Shown here: positions 23,601-36,174 of the stretch, one piece after another | Layout: every line of letters starts with the position of its first letter | Position numbering within the stretch: position 1 is the stretch's first letter | Source: Cryptococcus deneoformans JEC21 | Taxonomy: Eukaryota > Basidiomycota > Tremellomycetes > Tremellales > Cryptococcaceae | Assembly: GCF_000091045.1 (NCBI RefSeq) | Contig: NC_006687.1 | Span: 112,001 to 176,000, forward strand | Direction of reading: 5' to 3' | Length of the DNA stretch: 64,000 bases | The notes under the pieces: generated by a model | What the model was told of the DNA's origin: nothing | The model's input: the letters and a program-made list of their open reading frames with translations, nothing else | Databases searched by the model: none | Position numbers and translations under genes: made by a program

Positions 23601-24631
23601 GTGCAAGCATGTCTTTGATCGAGAATGTATCAAACAATACCTCGAGGTGAAACAGATGCGTGGCCATAAGCCTGAATGTCCTGTCTGCCATATCGAGATT
23701 TCCATTGACCTCGAGGCAGAGGCTTTGGATTTGGAAGAAAATAACAAGAAAGCTAGACAAGGTATTTTGAGCAGGCTCAATCTTGATGTGAGTTCCATCG
23801 AGAAATCCTACGTGCATGGCGGGATCGTTGCTCACTGTATTGTAGAACTGGCGATCGTCTTCAAAGCTTGAAGCGCTGGTAGAAGAATTGGAGAAGTTGA
23901 GACACAAGGATTGCACAATCAAATCGCTCGTGTTCTCGCAGTTTGTGTCTTTCTTGGACTTGATCGCTTTTAGACTGCAGCGCGCTGGATTCAACGTGAG
24001 TCTCGCCTTCCACTTGATTTATCATGAGAACCAGTAAATTAATGTACGCTCCGGCCAGATTTGCCGCCTTGAAGGTAGCATGACGCCTCAGCAACGAGAT
24101 GCCACTATCCAGCATTTCAGTAAGTTTTTCTGTTATACTTGCGCTTTGCCGTGGTTTGACCGTGATTTGTTTAGTGAAAAATACCGGTGTCACTGTTTTC
24201 CTTATCTCATTAAAAGCGGGTGGTGTCGCCTTGAATTTGACAGAAGCGTCTATGGTCTTCATGATGGACAGTTGGGTAAGTCGCTTGTTTTGACATTTTC
24301 TATTCAGAGACCGTAGGACCTGACAGAGATGTTCCTTTTTTTCCGCAGTGGAATCCCTCTGTTGAATATCAAGCTATGGACCGTATTCACCGTCTCGGTC
24401 AAAAACGACCCGTCAAGGTAGTCAAGCTCGTGATTGAAGATAGTATCGAGGACCAGATTGTTCAGCTGCAAGCTAAGAAACTGGCCATGACCGAGGCGGC
24501 GCTGAGCTCTGATTCGGATTCTGCACTGGGCAAGCTTACTGTAGAAGATGTGAGTTTGGGTTCCTTAAATGATGGTGTATGGCAGAGGCTAATATTATAT
24601 TCCATAGCTTGGGTTCTTGTTCAAGTTGTAG
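20608..24631 (+). CDS. RAD16: DNA repair protein RAD16: SNF2-type ATPase with embedded RING finger
   Basis: Rad16 works with Rad7 in global-genome nucleotide excision repair, using ATP-driven DNA translocation and an E3 ligase module. The N-terminal third is charged and disordered. The ATPase begins with [18 protein letters not shown], followed by Walker A (DEMGMGKT), motif Ia ([15 protein letters not shown]), the DEAH box ([10 protein letters not shown]), SGTPLQNR, and C-terminal motifs [14 protein letters not shown] and [12 protein letters not shown]. Between the lobes sits a Cys/His-rich insert ([21 protein letters not shown]) and a C3HC4 RING ([28 protein letters not shown]), the known Rad16 layout. 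About a dozen introns are needed; the last joins GAAGAT to a short final exon ending FKL-stop. Confidence 0.93.
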
Positions 24632-25481
24632 AGAGGTTATTTGTGTTTTACATGTCTCTATAGATATCTTTTAGATTCCTTGTTTCGTTGTAGACATGTT
24701 GATATGCTTTTGCATGGTTGTGATATCTTTGTTTCTGCTGCCGCTATGATAATCCTTCAGTCGTTTCCATGGTTTGCTCATAAGTTGAGATTGGTAATGT
24801 TATCTATAAAAAAGAATCTGGCTAGAGACGAATAAGAGGAGTCATTTGCTTGATTGCATAATAGGCCTCGGCCTGCATCCGTCATCAATAGTATTCATCG
24901 CATACATGAGCAGAGGATACTTGACGATTAGAGCACAGAATCCAGAAGTTGAAGAAAAGAGAAAAAAAGAAGGTGGCGTTGATATGCCCCATCTCCCACA
25001 AGCCACTCCCCCATTTCTCCGTTATATAGGACGGTGGACGTGATAAAAAGCTGAAACAGAAGGAAGCTCGGTTTCAGGATGTGTCAAGTCGGGGCCATGG
25101 CGGCAAAAGAAGTCGGTCCTGGCCGCCTATTGACCAGGCACGGATTCAGCGAAGAAGGCGAGACTGCGAGACCACCGACCGACGTTTCTTATTGTTCTCT
25201 TGATCTGCGAGCGTGTGAGTGCAGATTGTCCATTTTGTTTATTGTCTACGTATCGCCTACTGCCAGCCAGTACACATCCACCCACCTTAAGCCAGACGCA
25301 CACGTACCCATCCTCCGTACCTCTCATCAATCAGTAACCGCCCGGGTACCATCATTATTATATTATTGCCTCCTAGTATCCGCACCCACCTTCATCAACG
25401 TAAACCCGGGTTCCTCTCATCACTGCGCATATCAATCGAACAACTGTCTATCCACTCTTCTCAATATACCGAAGTGGCAAT
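24632..25481. other. Spacer and CPK1 promoter
   Basis: 850 bp with no supported gene. The downstream half has a TATA-like TATATA at 25023-25028 and a TGAAACA element at 25052-25058, described separately. Confidence 0.5.
25052..25076. promoter_or_regulatory. Candidate pheromone-response elements
   Basis: TGAAACA at 25052-25058 and an inverted TGAAAC (GTTTCA at 25071-25076) face each other about 410-430 bp before the MAP kinase start. TGAAACA is the Ste12 consensus in budding yeast. Whether it works here is inference. Confidence 0.3.
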
Positions 25482-27458
<1,977 letters not shown>

Positions 27459-28234
27459 GGGTTGCTCCAAGGTTGAAAAGTCGTTCGAAGATGCCCAAAG
27501 GAGAGAAACAGGGGCGGAGAAATAGAGCTGGAGGTTTTCGAGGTTATAAATTAGTACACTATTATCCTTCTAGCGTTTCTTGTTTTTAGTGTTTTCTTTT
27601 TGTCTCCTTGATCCACCTGTCATTTATTTCTGTTGGGTTGTGACTACTGGATAACCACCAATCACCTGGATACCTGTCATATATACCTGGATCATTCGAT
27701 ATACAGATACATACACTCCTCGTATATGTTTAGTATTACTGCGCTCATCCGCAGAATTGTGTCTTTTTGTGCATGGAGCTCTGTAACGTGTTTTGCGCTT
27801 TCGGCCACAGGCTGCATTGAGCAATGGTGCTAACCAGTGACAGGCTCAAGAATCATCCGAAAAAAAAAACCTTATGGGATGGGTGCGCGACATTAAATGA
27901 AGAATAACCAAGATGGTTTGCGAAACATGCGAATTCATTGTCGGGATGTGACCGAGTCATCTAATTGGATTCAAAGAAATAGCATTGGGAGTTTTTCCTG
28001 TTGGATGGAATACGACTTTTGTAAACCAACATCCCAGCTTTTTGGTTCATGGTTGACTGCATCGCCTAGCCTGAAACGACTATAGACAAATGATGATTTT
28101 ACATTCCCGAAAGCAATGTCTATCATCTCTGTTTTTTTTCATGTTTTATTTTTTCTCTCTTTTGCCCTTAATGGCCAACCCTTGTTGCAAATCCTTCGCT
28201 CTTTTTACCCCTCCATCCGCCCCTCCCCAACCTC
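27459..28234. other. Spacer between convergent genes
   Basis: 776 bp holding the 3' UTRs of the MAP kinase and the small minus-strand gene. The word ACCTGGAT occurs twice near 27665-27690. No supported gene. Confidence 0.45.
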
Positions 28235-28477
28235 TCACTTCTTCTCGGATGATCGTGTATTAGTAGAAGAAGGGTTAACAGAACTAATCACGCTGCCCGT
28301 AGCAGCAGCCACCAATTTCCCTCTCCGTTCAGTTGATAATTCTGGGTACTCATCTGCCAAGGATGAATTGATCTTTGAGGCGTACTCGTACATGGAAGCT
28401 TCGAGGTCTTTCAGCAGGTCGTCCATCGGGTCGTCCTTAGAAATGGTGGGGACGGTTGGTTGTTGAGAGCTACTCAT
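28235..28477 (-). CDS. Small orphan protein, 80 aa
   Basis: An intron-less 80-codon frame. The central part looks folded or helical (DDLLKDLEASMYEYASKINSSL), flanked by Ser/Thr-rich ends (SVNPSSTNTRSSEKK). No signal peptide, membrane segment or Cys pattern. Composition is more protein-like than the surrounding chance frames, and the predicted transcript has a long upstream region. I do not recognise the family. It could be a real small gene or one exon of a larger model. Confidence 0.5.
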   Translation of the reverse strand: MSSSQQPTVPTISKDDPMDDLLKDLEASMYEYASKINSSLADEYPELSTERRGKLVAAATGSVISSVNPSSTNTRSSEKK

Positions 28478-30221
28478 TACGTCTGTCTCTTCTGTTTTGT
28501 GTTCTGTTTGCCTGATTTTAGGTCAATGTTCCTTTTCCAGTCACTGAATTGCGGGCTTTGTTGAATACTCTCGAAATTTGTTGAAGAGAGACTCTTATTA
28601 TATACCTTGGCCTCCCAGCTTCGCTTCGTCAGAGTCTGCCTTTGAAAGCTTTCGAAGCAGCTGACTATTACTGAGTTTCATTAGAAGTGTTCGGATCAAA
28701 GCTCAGAGATAATAATAGCTAGCGTTCGTAGCCGCTTGAGTATTTCCGGCCGGATCAAAGTTTATCATTATGACAACTGTCATACTTCCTTGGCTTTCCT
28801 TTTGTCTGAGTTTATGATAGCCTTTTCTCCATAATACCTGATTCCAAACTTTTTATTGCTCGCTAGAAGGTAACTCAGCATAAGAAGCTTTGAGGATGAA
28901 ATCCAGATCCCCCGAGTTGCGAATGCACCGCCATCCCACTTACTAGATCCTAAAGGGAAGCTGTACAAGTCCACGCGTCTGGAATCTGAACACACCCTCT
29001 AGAGAACGATAATCAAAGGGACGGAGACTAGATGTTTCCGAGTGGGGTACCGAGCGAAGAAAGGGAAAAAAAAGTCAAAAGAAGGGGTGGTTCAAGGGTG
29101 GGGTGAAATTCGACAAGGGAGAAGTAAAGGCGTCGCTCAGCGTTATGAATCTCTTGGTAACATCTTGTTTCCTTGAAGATGTTACAGCTGGGCATAGAAA
29201 CAAGGACTTAGCGATGGTCACCGAGTTAATAAACAAATAGGAGGTATGATAAGAACTGGAAGACCCTTCAAACTTGGTCTGGTTTTTTGCTGATACCTGA
29301 AGGCCGCCTGTTCTGCAGTACATTTAGTCGTATCATTGCTTTCCAAAGCTCACAGTTTAAAGCCACTACCGTGCGCTGTACTTGCACGTCAGTATTGGTA
29401 GGGAGTCTCACGTCAAGATCCTTCGGCTCATTATATGATTTTTGATTAACCAAACTGCTTTTGGGCTATCTGTCGTTGCCTCGATGGGTCAGCGATCAGC
29501 TGGCGCCCAAGCCTCACAATACTTTCTTCCTTCTTCAGCCCCGTGCTTTGTGCGTGGAATTTTGTGATTGAAAGTGTCGATAATGTTCCTCGGTCCCACC
29601 TTCCGTTACCATGCAGGACTAAGCTTTCCCGCCTTCCCCGTTTGATAAAGATGACGCATGCGCACTGGCAGCAGGTGGCAAGTCGCGGTGGGTTGCGAAA
29701 TGTCAATCAGGCGTGAGGGATCCATGGTACAAGTTCAGTTTGATGCACGCTTAGATGAAGAGGCGGCAGAGCATGCACTGACCGTACGACCCAGCTTTCA
29801 AAGAGCTTTTGGGCTCGACTCCTACGAGAAAAGTGGATATGCAGAGCGTTCCCTGGGATGCCGGCATGAATGCTCATATATATGCTCAGAGCTATGGCTT
29901 TCCCTATGTCTGACGCGCGAGAGCGGGAAATGGGAACAGCTTTGATAGGCCAGAAAAAACCGGCATAGATAGGAACATCGTCGTACTTCATGCATAGCAC
30001 ACCCCCATCGGCGATGCATACAGCAACTGGCGACGACTCGCACGGCTGTGCTGGCGAAAATACCAAAATAAGATGTTGAATGCATGGAAGACGAAAAAAA
30101 AAGAATAAAGGAAATAGGAAATTGTGATTGCTGGTTGCGAAATTTAGCGTCTGGTTTCATCGCCTTAGTTGTCTTTTCCCTATCATCTCTCTCTTCATCA
30201 CCACCAAACCATCTCTACACA
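28478..30221. other. 1.7 kb gap without a recognised gene
   Basis: Short frames on both strands have no family features. It likely holds the promoters of the flanking divergent genes. No tRNA-like or snRNA-like block seen. Confidence 0.4.
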
Positions 30222-32167
30222 ATGCCGGCCTCTATCTCCCTTTCCACTTCCTATGCCTGGCCGGCACAAGCAACACACTCGCCTATACTTGTCGCCAGGC
30301 AGGACGCAGGTAACGGTACCACAGAACCATCCGCCGAAGCTTCTCAGGAGGCAGCACCATCCTCCGCCGCCCCCGCACAGTCGTCCGATGCCCAACAAGG
30401 TAAGTTCTCCTCCCCTGCATAGCATCAAAGTCGACGTCTTCGTTGATTTGACTCATACTCTGTCTCTTCGTCTGTGTATTGCCATTGACGTAAAGATTCC
30501 TCTCCTGCTGCTTCTGCTTCGCCCACTCAAACATCTGAATTACAACCATCGCCGTCCTCGGATGATGCTGCCCAATCTACATCGCCTTCCCCTACACCCA
30601 CATCCGACGCTCAAACGACCACTTCTGAAGCCTCTGCAGAACCTCAACCGTCATCAGCGGCACCAACTTCGGATCCTGCACCCTCATCCGAAGCCCCAGC
30701 GTCATCTGCACAGCCCACCTCTGAAGCTCAGCCTACAACATCAGAAGCACCACCCAGTTCTGCACAGGAGTCACAATCCGCCTCGCCTTCTCCGTCGCCA
30801 TCGCCGTCTGTCACTACCACAGCTAGCCCAAGTGAAAGTCCCAGTGCCTCACCGACTCCTAGTCCCAGTCAAAGTGCGAGTCCAAGTGCAACAGAAAGTG
30901 CGAGTCCTAGCGAGCAAGCAAGCAGTCAGGGCGTGACGACCATTTACTCTACCACGCAGCCTGTCTCTAGTCAAGCTGCTCAATCAAGCGCCGCACAAGC
31001 CTCCAGGCGAGTCTCACATTATCTTTACAGACAACGTCGCTGACGTACTCGCAGCGCAACCCCATCAACGACAGAAGTCACAACGGTGGTCGTCGGCGGC
31101 TCCACTACTGCATCTTCTACTGCTCAACAGTCATCCGCAGACAATTCATCTCGAGCTGGTACCCTGTAAGCTTTTCCTTATATACGTGACGCCATCGTAA
31201 TTAATATCATCCAGAACCTCTACCATCGTCATTTCCGATACATCCTCTAGTCAAAGTACCGCGGCAGAATCAGCATTTGTCGCAACCACCACAGACTCCG
31301 CCGGTCATTCTATCACAACCACTCCCGCTTCTTACACCTCCTCCTATGTGACCACTTCCGATGGCGAAGTCTACACCGTCACCCAAATTGTCCACAATCC
31401 CACTGGCGCCCTCGACACCGGTAGTTCGTCATCTGACTCTTCCACCAATACCTTTTTCAGCAACAAAGGTGCCGTTGCTGGAACGTTCGTTGTGGTCGGT
31501 CTTGTTGTCATCGGATTAATTCTCGCCTTGAGTCTGTTATGTTTCAGGAGACGAAGAAGACAGAGACTCGACAGGGAGGTCACAGCGGCTGCCATGGCCG
31601 CCCCTGCAGGTGCCACTGGACGACCCCCTCTCGATGAGGATAAAGGCTACAATCCCTCTTCTGGCCCCCAAACTAGCGAATCGTACCCTTCTACCGCCAA
31701 TCAGACACCCATGGGCCAGTACGATGGATACGGCGCAACTTACGGCGACCCTCATGGAGGTTACGACCCGTACGCAGCTGCAGCGGCCGGATATGGCGCG
31801 ACGGGCGGATATGAAACCATGCAACCCGGCGGACAAGGGTATTATTATGACCCTCACGCTCCTCCAGAGCAGTATAGCGTCCCTGAGCAGTACAGTGATG
31901 CCCCAACGCATTCTGGTGAGGCGTATAGCGATGTACCGCTCAATGAAGAGGGGCAGCATTACTACTTTGACCCAAGCCAGGCGCATGCCTACGCACCGGA
32001 AGGAGAAGGTTATGGAGATGCTTATGGAGGGTACTCGGGAACAGAGGGAAGTGTTGGGACGCCGCAGCATGAAAGGGAAAACCCGTTACATGTAAGTGTA
32101 GGGAGTGTGACGGAAGTAAAATGATTTGCTGATCGAGACGTAGGTTGCGAACCCTTCTCGGCAATAA
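30222..32167 (+). CDS. Mucin-like single-pass membrane protein with Tyr/Gly-rich cytoplasmic tail
   Basis: The N-terminal 30 residues are only weakly hydrophobic and end at a possible Lys/Arg processing site (VARQDAG). A long Ser/Thr/Pro/Ala ectodomain follows, likely heavily O-mannosylated, with repeated SEA-P and SPSPS units. The membrane helix GAVAGTFVVVGLVVIGLILA is followed by the stop-transfer RRRRRQR. This resembles Wsc/Mid2/SKG6-type wall sensors. The roughly 190-residue tail is rich in Tyr, Gly, Asp and Pro (GYGATYGDPHGGYDPYAAAA). The third exon joins through a GC-AG intron (31007-31054), since only that keeps the frame. The last intron (32092-32143) leads to a short final exon ending VANPSRQ. 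A role in cell-wall sensing is inference. Confidence 0.8.
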
Positions 32168-32969
32168 ATGGCATATGTAATATATCGATCTTTTACAATT
32201 TTTTTGCAAGTCATTTGTTTCCAACCATCTTGTTCTTCAACTGACCCCCCCTTCTCAGCCAAACATCCATTTCACAACAGATATCATATACGTCCCAAAC
32301 ACTCTTTTAGAATAAAGTTACGGACTCTCGGTAGGGATTATGTGGGTTTCAGCATGAGCCTGTTTTTCTTTTTTTTTGTGATTTCTCACTACTATTCGCA
32401 CTTTCCTTTCTTTTGCTTTTTCGCTTCTTTATAATTCAAAAAGCCAGTCCCTGGATCAAGCCCCAGGCTGAGCTAGTCCTTCCATCTGAATGCTGCACTC
32501 GCATCCGTGTCCGTTCCTTTCTGTAGCCTCGTACTTGTAGCTTATCTATCAGCTGATGCCTGTTTTTTTTCTCTCTCCAAGGATATCTAAATGCATAGGA
32601 TAAAATCTGCTTCATCTTGCATGACAGACACTGCTCTATACCGCGAATGGGTATTTCTTCGGATTGTGGCAGTTTCTCCGCGATAACCTCCACTTTCCAC
32701 GACCACTTGGATTCTTGCACCGTCGGTCAACAATCAACAATAGCCGTTTTGCACCAGATCCTGCTCATCCATCCAACGAGGCTTTCGTTTCCCCACAAGG
32801 GGGAGCAGTTCTTGAATTACTTTGCTACACTGTTGTTTGCTTTCATTTTCTTACTTTCACCATCTCTCAAGGTGCTTTTGCTTTAGCTTTACTTCGAGTA
32901 CGACCGAGCACCACCAGCAGACCTTGTTCTTTCTGCCATCCACTGCCAGAGAAGACCAATTAATCAACT
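32168..32969. other. Spacer and promoter of the next membrane-protein gene
   Basis: 802 bp with several poly-T tracts near 32200-32420. No gene supported. Confidence 0.45.
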
Positions 32970-34533
32970 ATGCCCCAACCACCCATCCTCCCCTCCCTCT
33001 TCCCTCGCGAACCAGCTACATCCTCCACCGCTTCCTCCTCTTCCTCTTCCATTTCCCTCCCCTCCCTCCTCTCCATCCTCCTCCCTTTACTCATGCTTCT
33101 CCTGGCTATCATCACTCTAGGAGTGTACAAATACGTAGGATGGAGACGAGGTAAGAAATTGGATGAAGCAGTGGAAAAGCATGCGAGGGAGGTGGAGCAG
33201 AGGCGAAAGTTGGCGAAAATTAGGTATGTGTATGGTACGCCTGGCATGTACGGCAGTGGGTGTGATGCAGATGGGAGAATGGACGGTCCACCGGTCGGAT
33301 GGTGTGAGTATTGGTTTTCTTTCTTTTTTCCCTTGGTTTGCTTGTTTGTACCCGGCTTTGTTTGGGGTGTGCTCCTCGATGAGATAATTTACTGACCGAA
33401 TGGGGGATTCCATTGGGCAGGTACTCAAAAGTGGCTTGAAGCCGCCGACGCGAGACGGTCATTCATCAGTCTTTCCTCTCTGTCAGGCAAGTTCAATTTC
33501 CCTTTCCCATTCGGCCTGATTTTTGAGCCCAGGCTGACTCTCTTGATCCACGTCTGCTTGAAACAGCATCTTCGTCGCGTCCCTCTTCTTTGGTTGACAT
33601 TGGAAACAAAATCACCACTGAACCAAAGGGTGAGATCAAAGGGCAGGGATCAGACCAGAAACGCTATTCGCAACTGTATCAACAACTTCAAAGCTATCGT
33701 CCAAGACTTCATACCACGGGAGGCTCTCCATCGTACCATGCCCTCCCGTCGCGCACTGATGAAATCCCCCTAAGCCCGGATCAGTATGATCATACAAGTA
33801 TGTCCTGTTTTGTTTATCGCCTGACCTTTTCATGCCAAAAAAGTGCACACAATCAGGTGCTGATATGGCTCGAAAATTGATCGTCCAGCTCCTAACCCAT
33901 CTTTCCAACCTTCCTCCTGCCCTCCTGCCAAAGAAACCCCTACCACCCCACCTCAATCCCAACCTCAAAGTACTGCTGCTACCACTGTCATGGCCGCACC
34001 TTACCCGTCTCCCCCCTCTCTTCCATTGCCTGCTTTTGGGCTTGGCGACGATTCCCGTATCGAATTTGAAGATGCCATGCCTTCTCTCACCTTTGCTTTG
34101 AAACCTACAGCTCCAATAAGAAGATTTGAGCAGAGGACGTCGCCTTTGAAGAGACAGTTCAAGATGGAATCAGTTGGGGATGGTCGAAGTAAGAAAGAAT
34201 TGATAAGAGGCAGATTATTTGAGGAGAAGTCTAGCCTTGGATTGAGCGGAATTGAGAAACAGACCAGTACCTGTAAGTATCGCTTGGAATTTATCCCCAA
34301 TCTTCTTTTCCGTAACAGCGTCGCCGCCAGACAAAGCTGATCAAGATCTTCTTCCCCTATGCCCATAAACTTGATTAATCCATCATTTTGCATTTTACAA
34401 AGCCACCTTTAACACCGGTATCACGCCCATCGAAGACGATTTTCATACCTCGTTGATCCACGGACCCGGCATTTCCGATCAGAGTGATCATTTGGAGTTT
34501 ACAGATGCTGATAGCTCTGTGACGACCCGATAA
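32970..34533 (+). CDS. Unrecognised single-pass membrane protein with long cytoplasmic region
   Basis: The N-terminus is short, with a Ser-rich stretch. A strong membrane helix follows (LLSILLPLLMLLLAIITLGV), then YKYVGWRRGKK, which suggests an N-out, C-in anchor. A charged coiled segment (KKLDEAVEKHAREVEQRRKL) leads into a Ser/Pro-rich disordered region containing KRYSQLYQQLQSYRPRLH. Conserved-looking blocks further on are DDSRIEFEDAMPSLTFALKP and a C-terminal FNTGITPIEDDFHTSL. One intron (33487-33566) must be GC-AG; another uses the acceptor at 33889 to avoid a TGA. The exons then join to the TAA at 34531. No family recognised. Confidence 0.72.
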
Positions 34534-34956
34534 TAGGGATGATAAGAGAGTTGGGGATGAGGCACGGGTGCGTTTTGTCCAAGTCCGGTATGGGAGGAAG
34601 GAAATGTCTAGGGTGTCTTGTGGATACACGCATGCATGTAGCGTTTGTTGTTACCATGAATTGTAATAGACTTCTTCATTTGAAACCAGGCGGCGATCAC
34701 GCATGACGGTTAGTCACCGGCATTATTCGCCCATATGGTGCACATTCCAGGCACGGGTGGGGTTCTTTCGGCGCTACATTTTTGGATTACGGCCACTCGA
34801 GTCCGTCCATTCGTCGAATTCAGCTGTTTATTATCTATCGACTCGCACTCGCCCCTGGGCGTCTATTGTCTTCTCGATGTACCTATATCAATCTTCCATC
34901 CATACTCTTTTTTCCATTCATACTAACCCACCAAAACCATCTACGATCGACTTACA
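34534..34956. other. Spacer
   Basis: 423 bp with 3' UTR and promoter only; nothing distinctive. Confidence 0.45.
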
Positions 34957-35953
34957 ATGACATCCTCCCCTACCCCTACTGCACCCTGTCCGATCCTTAT
35001 CGACACTTCCGGCGAACCGTACATCCCGATCCCCTCTCATCCCGAACTCAAGCTCACCATGAGAAAGGAATCAGATATCGATGATCTCGTACGTTTTCCT
35101 TCTTCCTTCAATTCCTCCTCAAAGGGCATGCCCTTTTATCTGCGTCTCAAATAAAACAAGGGCGGGGAGGGAAAAGTATATAGACGCGATAATAAACGTT
35201 GATCGAAGTATGCATGAGCTAATGTCCATGTACCCGGTCTACAGCTCGTACTGTTCAACACTCCTGAAATCGGTAAATGGTTCTGGCGTCGTCCATTCCC
35301 GTACGTCCAACATGCTTTTTATCAAGTCCTGACAAGTTCATCAATTTATCTTTCCATTATACACGGCTAACGGTCGAATCAAACAAGGTATAAACCCTCC
35401 GACGCTGGCGTGTTCATGTCCCCTGTCCCCCGTTTCGCCACATACATCTCCACCACCCTCCTCCCCTCCCTTCCTTTCCCGCCCTCCCCACCCTTACCGC
35501 ACGCCGAAAACTTCTTTCCATTCTCTGTCCTTCGTACCGCTTCGGACGGCAAGATGATCGGCATTGTCTTCCTCAGCCCTGGTGCCGAGGACAAGGGAGG
35601 GGAAGAAGGGACATGGGAGTTGGCGTACGATTTGTTACCTGCTTGGTGGGGTAAAGGTGTGGGGACCGGGATGATCAATGCTGGATTGGGGTATTTGGAA
35701 TGGATAGGCGCAAAGAAGGTTGTCGCTGTAAGTTTAATATATATATATGTATAAAACATCATTCACATGAAAACAAGAGCTGATAGAACTCGTCATTTTA
35801 TAGTTCCATGAACCCGAGAACGCAGCGTCCGGTGCAGTACTTTGCAAAACAGGTTTCACGCGAGTGGAGGATAAAAAGCTTATATGGCCTGAAGAGAAAG
35901 GTGGCGGTGAACGAGTGGTTTACGGTTGGGAGAAAAGACTGTTGAGGCACTAG
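34957..35953 (+). CDS. GNAT-family N-acetyltransferase (RimJ/RimL-like)
   Basis: Four exons. The N-terminus reads LTMRKESDIDDL, then LVLFNTPEIGKWFWRRPFPY, as in RimJ/RimL-type acetyltransferases acting on proteins or small amines. The acetyl-CoA core is GMINAGLGYLEWIGAKKVVA preceded by YDLLPAWWGKGVGTG, whose G-K-G-V-G-T-G is the pyrophosphate-binding loop. The C-terminal strand follows the last intron: FHEPENAASGAVLCKTGF. No targeting signal is seen, so it is probably cytosolic. The substrate cannot be told from the sequence. Confidence 0.85.
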
Positions 35954-36174
35954 GCCCCCCGGACTGTTACAAATCTAGTGATAGTAATATTCATCTTGTG
36001 ATGTGATGTGTTGAAAAACTCAATAAATCCTCCAAGGATACAGATCTGGATCGCAGCATGCATGGATGACAGAGGCGCCATGCTCCGCCTCTATATAACT
36101 CTACAAGTCACCCCCTTCCTATAAAAATAAAAAAAGGAATAAATAAAAAAGAAGGAGAGGTAGGATGTGATGAT

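Noticed and set aside
27660..27700. Two ACCTGGAT words as a repeat element
   Set aside because: Two copies of an 8-mer in an AT-rich 3' UTR are too little to call a repeat.
30169..30936. Long open frame of 255 codons overlapping the mucin-like gene
   Set aside because: It is rich in Pro, His, Arg and Leu, the shadow of a Ser/Thr-rich frame, while the spliced frame leads to a membrane helix and tail.
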